A program made the position numbers and the translations under genes. From positions 248,001 to 312,000 of the forward strand of contig SKCR01036775.1 of NCBI GenBank assembly GCA_019454045.1: 64,000 bases of DNA. The letters are read 5' to 3'. The notes under the pieces were generated by a model that had not been told where the DNA came from, made no database searches, and worked only from the letters and a program-made list of their open reading frames with translations. The DNA comes from Zanthoxylum bungeanum. Taxonomy: Eukaryota; Streptophyta; Magnoliopsida; Sapindales; Rutaceae. Position 1 is the stretch's first letter. Each line of letters starts with the position of its first letter. Below are positions 22,645 to 33,386 of this stretch, one piece after another.

Positions 22645-24926
22645 TTAAGGGATGTTTTGAGGCTGCGTTGGGGTTTTTTATTAAGAAATATTTTTCGACA
22701 AATACTACACCTAACGGACAAACGGTCAGACCGGTTGACAAATCGCTGATCTGGGCCAACCCGGTCACTTGGGCAGCGACCGGTCCGCCCTTGGGCTGCC
22801 CAAACAGTGACCAGTTCACTGTTTAGACAAACACGGCGAGCCCATTTCGACGCAGTTTTCGCCGTTTTCTCGCGTTTTCACCCCAGAAAAATTTCCGAAA
22901 TTAATCCACCACCCAATACACATCCAAAATCATCCAAATAATATATTTTTCTTAGAAAATATTTTTTTTTAAAGTATAAAATCAGATCTGATCCAGTAAA
23001 TTATTTGTCCAATTTTCATGCCAATATTCAATTTATTCACAAAATTAATCCAATTAATTTACACCAAAATTAATCACCACAATATAAAGCTCAAAGAACA
23101 ATTCTAGGCATTATTTGAGTGGCAATAATCACTATAGAATAGCAATTATAATTTTGAGATTAATTCACTAATTAATCCTTACACATGCTTGACAAAAGAA
23201 AATTATTAAGGTTAATCAAACAACAAACACCAAGTTCTTGAATCAAATATATATCCAAGATACATATGTAATTAAAAAATGCAATTTACATATCCCAAAC
23301 ATATTTACATGCTCAAGAAATAAACACCAAGAAAATAGAAATTAGGAACTTAATATTACCTTAATTCAAGTTCCAAATTCTTCAATTTTCTTCTTCTTGG
23401 TGTTGATTACTAGTTTTAAACCCTAATCCATTTTTTTGGTTCTCGACTCATGAGAAAAAATGGCCAAGCCAAAACAAAATGAGAAAATAGTTTCCCATTT
23501 ATATTTTTCTCAAATTGCCGAAAAATGGAGTAATTTTTAGTCAAAAAATAACAATTTATTTTGGCTAATACTTTGACACATAATTGATCTTATCCAAAAT
23601 AAAATAATTATTTTTGATATTTGTTTTAATAAATCAATGTGTCAAAATGGCATGGATTAGCCAATTAAAATTGACCAAATAATTAAGAATATTCCAAATA
23701 ATATTCTTAACCAAAATAAATCAATTAATATTAATTAATTTATTTAATACTTATTAACAAAAAAATAAAATAAGTGATGGAAAAATATTCCAAGAATATG
23801 CTTCCAATTATCATTATTAATAATTAATTAACAATAAATTAATTAATATAATAATAAAACAAGTGTCAAAATCTAATTGATCATTAATATTTATCAAATC
23901 AAAATTATGTATCGTATACAAATACACATTATTTAATACGCTTGTGTAAATTATGAATAATCTAAATTATTCATAATTAATTGCTCAAGTGCTCAACGAG
24001 TACACGTTATATTGCGGGACTCTTTAGGTTCAAGTTTGTCTGTCACGGAAACCATTTCTACGTTCGTAATTTTTCCACTCACAAATTATGATGACCACAG
24101 ATAATCAAGTTGAACCATTCAAGTCGAAGTCATTGCATATATATAATCCATGTGTCATAGGTTATTCGAATTATTCCGGAGATATAAAATAAACGTCAAA
24201 TATCCGCTATGAACAATTCATGTGTCGCAACATAATTATGATTTTTAAATAAATATTCAAAACTTGTTTCTGAATCGTACCTCGACCAAGGATTCCAAAG
24301 AATCACAAATTGGATACTTAAATCCCGTATATGGGAATGACATCCTCTTTGGATACATCATAGGGTATCGTTAGTATCAGTCCGTACCCGACGAACAGGC
24401 GGAGGTCTGATCTTAAAAGATCGTTGACGTGACTACCATCAAAGTGTGGAGGATATCTCACATATCCACAGTGGTATCATAAGTCAAAGGAGCTAATATG
24501 CTATTCTACTCATAAAGATTCCTATTAACGTTGGTGTACCATCAATCAGTAATCTTCGAATGAGTCGTTCAGTATTTATCCAATAAATACCTACGTGTCT
24601 ATATGAGTCTCCCAAGACTCATGGTTTACTGAGATAAACCATTAGAACAATTCTAATATACAACATGTACCGACTTACAGATTTACTAACCGACCAGGTA
24701 TGTAAACCTTGACCAGAAACAGTTTTAAGAATGAATTATATTGTGACAATTTCAGCACTTTTACAATTACGTCACAACTATTCATTCTAAGGTCATTTTA
24801 CGCCTTAACTCTAAAAAAGATTATATTAATGAAAAATACCAATTTTATTCATAATAAAATTTAAATATATATTGTATTTATAATAAATACAACAAAAATT
24901 GGCGCGTTGAGCGCCAACTCTAACAT
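22645..24926 (-). repeat. Solo-type LTR of another retrotransposon, minus strand
   Basis: The right edge is clear: read on the minus strand it begins TGTTAGAGTTGGCGCTC at 24926, a typical plant copia LTR start. The left edge is uncertain; TGTTTTGAGGCTGCG at 22653 is a candidate. There is no coding sequence, primer site or polypurine tract inside. I could not find a matching target duplication (right flank TTTAC). Near the left edge is a 9-bp inverted repeat, AAACAGTGA at 22802 and TCACTGTTT at 22816. Confidence 0.55.
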
Positions 24927-26223
24927 TTACTATGGTTTGGGTTTACACAACCTCTATGAACTATCTTGTGGTTCCTGCTTGTGTTATAATTTTCAAGCTG
25001 TGTTATCTATGTCACAACCTTTATTGGACTTCTTAATCGTTTCATGAGTTTTAAAGGTTTCTCATTTGTTAGATCTGTTTCTAGGGTTATATAGGTTATT
25101 TTTATAGTTGTTCTATTCTATGGACTTCTGCTGATGCTGCAAACTTAGGCGAGCTTACTTACACCATGTTTTACACTAGACTTTCTTACTATCTTCCACT
25201 GTCTCGATGGATCTCTATCCGATGGATTTGTCACTGAAGATTTTCTTTTTCTATTTCTATTATATGGTATATTGCGTGGGTACTAGGTCCTCGTAAAGAT
25301 ACTCTTATCTACTCTGGTCAATTAGATCTGAAAGTCGAACGGTATTAGTTTTGCCCTTGCTTAATCCATTACCTAGCTTAGAATAGGTTTGAGATGGACC
25401 TTGTTATGATGTTTTCCTATCCAGTACTTCTACGGAGTCGGGCAATATCCAAGTTACAATTCCACCTACTTTGGACTCTCTAGCTAATGGGACCAATTTT
25501 CTTCTTCTTATGATATCGATCTTACTAAGTTCTGATTATTTGCTAAGGTATCTGAACCCTTACGTTCTTCTAGATATCTCCAACTTATTAGGAATTTTCA
25601 CAACACAATCAGATTTCTTGATTCTTTTACTTTTCTAACTACCTTTTGCCATTTGTATAGCTTACTATGCATACAAGGATTTCAAAAGTTATTGGATCTA
25701 TTCTATGGGATTCTCTAGGGAGTGACGTAGCCTTACTTGAACTTAACTGACATTCTTACGTCTATTTTTGCTCATTCTATTCTCTTCACTACTACAAGCT
25801 TATGCATTTACTATCAATTCTGTTTCAATCCAGTCTACTATCTCAATTATATTCTATGTGTAGATTTCTTTCTTTACTTTCTAGTGCTGCATTTCTTTTA
25901 ACTTTCTATGTCTTTAAACCCTCAGGTATATATCCTTAAAAACTTTATTATATGTTCTTATTACTTATCATGTCTGAACCCCGTGTGACATACCCGAATG
26001 GTTGTTGAAGAATTATACGATAATGAGAATTTTTAGTTTCTAGATTACTGGAAGAATATTCAAATAATTCTCGTAAATCTTACTAACATTTCTATAATGC
26101 TTGAGGATATACTCGAGGATCGGATACTAGGGAGGTAGTGCCTCGCATACGAGTACCTCGAGCATACTACATATACAAAACCCCAGCACTATACCCACTA
26201 CAGTCACTGACTCTCTAGACCAT
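24927..26223 (-). other. Gamma-E internal remnant, unrecognisable
   Basis: Lies inside a minus-strand gypsy element, between its primer site (right) and a foreign LTR (left), so it should be leader plus gag or deleted pol. The plus strand is pyrimidine-rich with no open frame. I could not assign a domain. The last approximately 100 bp (GCAGTCACTGACTCTCTAGACC-like) match the leaders of Gamma-H (about 42035-42060) and, more weakly, Gamma-G. Confidence 0.5.
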
Positions 26224-26235
26224 GCTTTGATACCA
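26224..26235 (-). other. Gamma-E primer binding site
   Basis: Reverse complement TGGTATCAAAGC, one mismatch from the tRNA-iMet site TGGTATCAGAGC. The LTR follows four bases away. Confidence 0.8.
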
Positions 26236-26239
26236 ACTT

Positions 26240-29200
26240 TGTAACATCTCTCTTTTGGAGATGCTACCGGCAGGGAATTAATTGGCTTACCTATCCCCTT
26301 GAGCCTCTGACTTTCTGACTGCGGTAATCATTACCAATCTCATCTCAAATACAACTTATGCATAGGGACCATTTCCCAACTCAACAACATGGAATGCATT
26401 TTAATATACTGTGTACTCAACGATACTTCTATTTTACAACTCAGTTCATGGACACTTTTAGCACATTACAATGACTTATACTGTACAATGTATGACATGC
26501 GACTTTACTTTGACACTGATTATGCTGAACCTCTGTACTCAACCTGGTGGACTCAACACCCTAGTGACTTCCATCAATATCCATCCTCTCGAGCTCGTCC
26601 TCCGGGTAAACCTGTAAAATAGAAACACTGGGAGTGGGGGGGTTAGATCGTTTGAATGACCTAGTGAGTGGACAGTTTAAAAAAGAAAACTGAAATACTT
26701 TTATGAAAAATTCATTTTTTCTGAAATCAAATTCATCTCAAGAAAACTGATCTTTTCTGAAAATACATCTCTTTTGTGAAAACTTTTCTCTAGCCCTGAA
26801 ACTAGAATCTATGGGCGTTATGTATCGTCATCCCCCTAGTGTTGCTCTACATGTACATATGTCTATATCTTTCAATTCTAATATCCGTCAATTTCATAAG
26901 TCACATCTGAGGTGGGCTTTTCCCCCATGCCTCTAAAATCAATAAAATCATACTCTTAATCTCAAAACTTCTCAAAACATTCTCATTTATGAAATAACTG
27001 GAAATCATATTGGCTAACGCCCTAATGCATTTAAAAGTAAGTCTTGAATCCAAAACAAAGAGGTAAATCTCAACTTGAAAAGAAAAGGTCCACTCACAGA
27101 TTTGGTATATGGCTAGCACTACTCCAATTTGTCAAGAAAGATTGTGGTTCTTGTCGATAATCTATAATTGATGAACTTAATTGGTACATAAGTCGTGAAT
27201 ATGTTTCGTAACTATTATCATTATATGACGTATTTTATTTGTGACAAGTTGTAATGCGTATATGTACACTAATACTAAACCCTTAGGATGCCTTCTACCA
27301 TTCTAGGATGAAATTGAAATGGGGTAAAACTGATCCTAGAAAATGGGTATATGTCGCGACTCCCATTTGGTCAGACTCGAGACAGAGCATAATCAGACTC
27401 GAGGCAAAGAGCATCCTCATGACACACATCATGACATAAAGTGTTGAGCGTCGCGACTGTTGGTTTAAATCTAGGTCCCAAGATCATACAAGCTATGAAA
27501 ACAATGTGCGAATACACCAACGAAGATAGCGGAATACTTACATTGATCGGTTGAGTCGATTTGAAGACGATTGAAGCACAAAAACCTCACTGTTTTGGCG
27601 CATGAACTGTAGCAGTCCACTGTCTTCAGTTTCAGATTTTGAGCTGAGAAAACGGAGCTCCTAGCCTCGTCGAACGGATCCCGGCTCATGGGTGAACCTC
27701 CCTACCACCTTCGCAAGACTCGTAGTGTGCTAGCACTTGGATTTTTCACCATGAAAACCCAACTCTTGCTTCCCTAAAGCTCACGTTTTTCTGGTTCAAA
27801 ACCAGTGAAGAAATGCCCCTTGGGCGTGAGCTTTTGTGAGAGAAAAATGGAGAGATAAATGATGTGTTGTGTATTAGTTAATTTTCATTTGAATTTCAAG
27901 TGTAATTTATACACTTTCATGAATTTCAAATGAATTTCACTTGCATTTACCTTTAATTTGAATTCAAAAAGTCAAACAATAAAGGCAAACACTATGCACA
28001 TCATGTCCATCATTATTCACATCAACTTTATTAAAGTGACATGATGTCAAGTCACATCACTCAAAGTGACAAGTGATTTGACGCTTGATGCGACTGATTG
28101 ATTTGACGCTTGATGCGACTTACAATGCCGCACTCGAATTCGAAATACGAATGCGCTCGCAATCACACTCGGGCTCGGGTTCGCTAATTCCAAATTAACG
28201 ATTTTTCCGTCGCGTCGTAATTAGATGATTACGCCTAGCGAATTCACTATTCACGTCGCTAACGAATTAATTCTAAATTAATTCGTTCGCCCGAATTAAA
28301 ATCTAATTTTAATTCCGCGTTGAAATCTAATTTCGTTTAATATATCGAATATATTAATTTACCCGATTAATTCCAAATTAATCGTTATCTCTCTCTAGAC
28401 GATATTTTATCCTAGATAAAATATCTCCGTAATTAATCCTAGATTAATTTTCTCTCTCTTCTAAATAATCCCAGATTATTCAAGAGTGCGAGTTGTGCGT
28501 CATCGGTGGATTATCGGGAAGCGACCCATGAGATCCCCGGATAAGTTGGCAGTAAATACGGTCGTCGGAGTATCCGAATCACGTACGTACCAAGTACTAC
28601 GTTCTACCGATTTACGAGACAAGGTCGACTCCTAGCAAAGCACCAAGTCTTCCCAATTCTCCGGACATATCCATCTAAGAATATTAAGATCTGTATCAAG
28701 CGTAGTATACGATTGTATTGTGCGTATCGCCCCAGTATCGGATAGTCACGTGCTAGGCTTGGGGCTGGATAAGTGTCTGCCCCGTACGAAGCACATGTCG
28801 GATGTCTGGTAACTAGTCTCTATAATCGGATATACATGACCTTGTCATAATATCCCGATGGCCGCGCAGCACTTAAGAGCACTAATACCGTATCCTGCGT
28901 GACATCATCTCCACTATGACTGGAGTGATACTTCCGTCTTGACATCACATCCAATACACTACGATTCTCAATATACCCAGCATTGGCGTACACAGAACCG
29001 GTTAGAGTCCTAGACGACCTCAACTAAAGTATATTGATTGTCGTAAGCATTAGCGATGTAAGTCTCAGGTTAAGACTATACACACCTACCTTGATTTCGG
29101 CCTCCCATAGACACATAGTCATAATACCAATGGGATTCCGAAGGGTCTATCCAGAGCGAAGCTGTTTCCCTCCTATCGCACTTGCATAAGTATCCAATAC

Positions 29201-30542
29201 TTATATATATAAGAACTATGTCGTTGTGCCCTCACAACGCGCACAAGTGCAATACTAGCCTATTCCGCGTTATCGATGTCCAGTCTCGATAATACTCCGG
29301 CTAGGGATATTTAATGATTAATCCTTCGTGGACTGATACTGTCTCATATCATTCTCAATCCAGGAACTAATCATAGGGACCTCTCTTCATTTATATATCT
29401 AAGGTGATCTAATCACAAATGATGAGAGTGCAATTTCCTTGTCACATAGTTAATTTGTACAACAACACTATGATCTGGACAAATAGTGACGCTATGGGTC
29501 ATTTTGTCCAATAGCGACGCCCACACGACCTGACCCGAGGCATAAGGCATCTCCAAACTGGGTGTCACGACGCTAGCCTATACGTGTCGCAATGCTGGCA
29601 TGATTACAGGCCAACCTTCAACTTTCCACTTCCAAATTCGAAAATGTAATACCAACACCCCCATTTCTACAACCTTCACACAAACACTTCTTTAAATTTC
29701 AACACTCAAACATGTTATATCAACATACCATCATCAAGATAAACCTCTAATCTCATAAATCTTCATTTAGCTCAACATCTAGGATTTCATAAATTTGGGC
29801 ATTTCCTAATACAATCAATTTCCTAGTTCATTATCCATCTTAATACAATCACTAGTATGCCAACAACAGCAACATAACATCACTTATCAAAATTCCATAA
29901 TCCAAGTTTTAGGTCAAGATTTCTTACCTCAACTCGCTTGATTTCTTTAATAAATCAAATCTTCTAAGCTTGTTATTCCCCTTCTTATCTTGTTGTGTGT
30001 TGATTTTCATTTGCTTCCTCATTAAATTTGGTTAAGAAAGTAGTTCCCCTCTTTCTTTTCCCTTCTTTCTTTATCCTTTCCCCCACGTTTTCTCTTTTTT
30101 CCTAATTTTTTAGATGAATGAATAGTGCCTCATATTTATACTAGGGGCTGATTTGTTTAATGGTTAAATGGTAAGAATATCAAAAATTTTGAGAATTCTC
30201 TAGACTAGTCCTCGGGTACTATTCATTTGAATTTTTTAGCTGTATTTTTTACCTTGTTTGGATATGAATTTAGGAAATCGTTCAACACAGAAGATTAGGT
30301 CTCGGTCTTAGCTTTCCAACGATATAAAATTCATAAATATCGGAGGTCGTACAAAAACGTTATGGCTCAAATACTAAGGGCTACGCGGAGTATAACATAA
30401 AATACATTTCGTATCGGAAATGCAATTGATTTATCAAATGTTCGAAAGGTAATCCACGAGCACATACACACTTGAACACGATTTATATCATGGGTTATGC
30501 CGTCTTAAACGTAGTGGTCGTCAGAATTACTGGGGTGTTACA
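26240..30542 (-). repeat. Gamma-E gypsy 5' LTR, split by a solo Alpha LTR
   Basis: On the plus strand it runs from TGTAACATCTC to CTGGGGTGTTACA, so in element orientation it is TGTAACACCCCAG to GAGATGTTACA. The net length is about 2.24 kb after removing the 27458-29513 insertion. The outer edge abuts a truncated Beta-like LTR. The CG-rich words CGTCGCGAC and GTCACGACGC occur around the insertion point (27350-27460, 29514-29600). Open frames inside are not credible genes. Confidence 0.8.
27458..29513 (-). mobile_element. Solo Alpha LTR with perfect GCGAC target duplication
   Basis: 2056 bp, TGTTGGTTTAAATC to TTTTGTCCAATA on the plus strand, flanked by GCGAC at 27453-27457 and 29514-29518. It lacks any internal region, so it is a solo LTR left by LTR-LTR recombination. 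It is very close to 7894-9948. The terminal CA has become TA. A gap of about 15 bp near 29169 removes the ACCATCGGTGAAACACGA-like segment seen in the other copies. Confidence 0.93.
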
Positions 30543-31602
30543 ATCAATAAATAATTTTCAATTATTTAATATTTTTTAAGTGAGTTCATAACTGGACTAT
30601 CCAATTACTCCATGGATTTCTATAGTGTAACGAGCTAACACAAGGATCAAATAGACCTACAGTTTTGAGCTCCAATAATCTCGAAATATTAATTAAATAT
30701 TCCAAATTATTAACTTTAGGTTATTTCACTAAAAATCTGAAGCTGCACTCTCGTTACTACGGATATTTTTTATACCGAAAGTCATCGGCGTCCACCGATA
30801 TCATCACTACATACAGATTGACCCTCCACGAGTATCTCATAATTAAGCTAGGTCATAATATCTATTATACCCGTCTAATTATTTTATGCCATAAGTACCA
30901 TTGATTCTCTAATGAACGATTTGTTGATAACTATTATGAATATTAATCTTTCTATTTATAATAGAAAGACTTGAGCGCTATAATCAACCCTTAAGGAAGA
31001 TACTCATCTACTTCTCACAAGAAGGAATGGATTTTATATCTATGTAAAACATCCTTAGCTATTGGTCGGGATTTTTACACCAACCTCGCCTTTGTAAATC
31101 AAATGACAAAGCCTATCATGCAGGAATTCGTAGAATACTTAAGATTCATATCAATCCATATATGATCATCTATTAGACAGATATAAATTTCTTTATTTAA
31201 CGGATATTAAAAGAAATTCATTTCTGTCTTAGTCCAGTCCTATATGATCACATCATATAAAATACATTCATTCCCATGTCACCACATGAACGAACCAGGA
31301 TCAAAGTCGTCATATAATATGGAATGGACCGTAGCTGTAGATAAACCACAAACAAAGTGTTTGTCTTTGTTTGCTCTCTACATACTATTTAGGATTACTA
31401 ATTTTGAGGTTTAAATTCTCTTGTCTATAACACTTATACACTAAATCTGAAAGTACATTTAGCATCCATGGACATGCATGATCATTTATAATATGCAACT
31501 TAAAAATTAATATTTTAATAAATGAATAATTACATCATTTATTACTTACAAATAATATCCCATTTGCATATTACATTATGTTATTGGGCATATATCCTAA
31601 CA
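30543..31602 (-). repeat. Truncated Beta-like LTR, minus strand
   Basis: Read on the minus strand it starts TGTTAGGATATATGCCC at 31602 and follows the first approximately 1.05 kb of the Beta LTR at 20821, including CTATAGTGT and GGATAGTCCA near its broken end. It is cut at 30543 by the outer edge of the Gamma-E LTR, so Gamma-E inserted after this LTR did. Confidence 0.8.
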
Positions 31603-32120
31603 TGGGTCTAAAGTACTCTTATTATCAATAAGAGAAGTAAACCACTCGTAAGTAATGTCTTTTAACTGAAAACTCATGAGTTCGACTGATCTGGTTGGGG
31701 TGCATTCAAGTGATACACATATTTTGTTGGATTCATCGATGAACCCACTTAGATCAGCAATAGACTCTATGCCCGAAAAGGTAAGGGTACATCTTACTGA
31801 AGTCTGGGAGTTATGTTACTACTACTTGTCTTTACTCCATAGGGGTTTGAATGGGTGGTTGGACACTCTCAGGGGGGAGGTACTGAAACATGTGGGGCTC
31901 GTAATTCTATTAAGGGTTGAGGTGGTTGCTCTTGTTGGCAGGTAAGTAACTCCACCAACCTATACATGGACTCTTGCATGTGTTGCATGCCTCAAGTAGG
32001 GTTTCCTTCTTCATGGATTGTCCTGTACTCGCCTACTGGATCCTGGGGTTTTAAAGGGTCTTGCCCAGAGGCTGGAGCTGCTGGATTTTCCCTAATGGGC
32101 ATGCGTCTCTTATGAGCCAT
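31603..32120 (-). pseudogene. gag: Gamma-G gypsy gag N-terminal relic
   Basis: The minus-strand ATG at 32120 opens a frame beginning MAHKRRMPIRENPAAPASGQ, followed by a Pro/Gln-rich stretch (EQPPQP, VSVPPP) with TGA stops after NPT and in the Pro-rich part. Further left, shifted frames resemble the plant gypsy gag core (FIDESNKICVSLECT, VELMSFQLKDI). The start lies about 190 bp from the primer site, normal for such elements. It is truncated at 31603 by the Beta-like LTR. Confidence 0.7.
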
Positions 32121-32327
32121 GAATTATTGCTTCGAAGATAATGAAATGTTTAAGTATCAGAAGGTATATACAAGGAATGTTTGGAACACGAAACTTACTC
32201 GGAGCCAATGGAACTCTGAGGGGTGATGTCTTATATACGAGTATCCCGAACATACTTCATGTGCAAGACATCATGGCCCTACCACTGCAATCATAGACCT
32301 CTAAAATCAATGCTCTGATACCAATTT
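32121..32327 (-). other. Gamma-G leader and primer binding site
   Basis: The tRNA-iMet primer site is 32312-32323 (reverse complement TGGTATCAGAGC, exact), four bases from the LTR start TGTCGCAGCCC at 32328. The rest is leader with no gene. Confidence 0.8.
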
Positions 32328-32509
32328 TGTCGCAGCCCAATATATCTAGAACATGACTGGCATGAGATAATGTAACCATCTTCTTAAGCCATTGATTTAA
32401 ACATGCATGACATAACATTACTTGACTAACCTGTTTGAACGTGTCCATTTACTTCTCACAAACTATCCAACACAAAGAATTTTGAAAATATGCATAATTG
32501 CCATATAAT
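32328..32509 (-). repeat. Gamma-G 5' LTR, first segment
   Basis: Starts TGTCGCAGCCCAAT next to the primer site. It is cut after 182 bp by Gamma-H. The remainder is placed at 60027-61835 by nesting logic. Confidence 0.65.
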
Positions 32510-33078
32510 TGTAACATCCTCAGTTCATAGGTGCTATCGGCAAGTGACGGATCGCACCGCCACCCTAAGCCTTTAACTGAAGTTATGATACTCTCAAACT
32601 TCACCGATCTTAAACAAATAAAATTAACCAATCTCATACTGATTAATAAACTTAAATATCATATGTAAAAAAAAATATTATATTAAATATATATATTAAC
32701 ATAATATTATTCTATGCCATAATTATACTCTTACATATGAAAACCCTAACTCGAAAAAAATACATCAGCTACATCTATATGAATATAAACAGTTTATGAT
32801 GGACAAATCCTTAGTGACGACATTGACACCGCTTCTCTTCAGCTCGTGTCTCCAAAAAAAATATGCACTTGTTCACTAGATAGAATGTCATGTAAAATAT
32901 GTAAAGAGGATATGTGAATCAAAGAAGAACCATTGAATGGATACCGGAAGATAATAAAAAAAAAAGAATATTAATTAAAATTCAAAACTATTGTAAACGA
33001 GATCAAATTTAATATAAAATCATCATAAAATAATTTTCTCTTTAAAAACTCATCAGAAATAGTATCTCTACATCCAAA

Positions 33079-33290
33079 AACCAACTCAACTGAACGAATC
33101 AGAAAACAAGTGTCCAGGAACTAACTTAACTAGACATATTAGAAAACTAGTGTACATGAACCAACTCAATTAGACAAATAAATCAAGCGCTCATGAACCA
33201 ATTCAACTGGGTGAATAAATATCAGTTGTCCAATAACCAACTCAACTGGACAATGAATCAAGCATCCAGGAACCAACTCAACTAGACAGA
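33079..33290. repeat. Tandem array in Gamma-H 3' LTR, about six units of 36-40 bp
   Basis: Units begin AACCAACTCAACTGGAC and carry AATCAG..AAGTGTCCAGG-like tails. Units differ by 10-25 percent. The same array occurs in the partner LTR at 42638-42850, so it predates the insertion of this copy. Confidence 0.85.
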
Positions 33291-33386
33291 CAGAAAATTC
33301 ACACAATAATGGATAATAAAAAACAATATAAAAATAAAAAATCTCTCAAAACTCAAATCAATAACATGTTTAAAAAAATCTATAAA

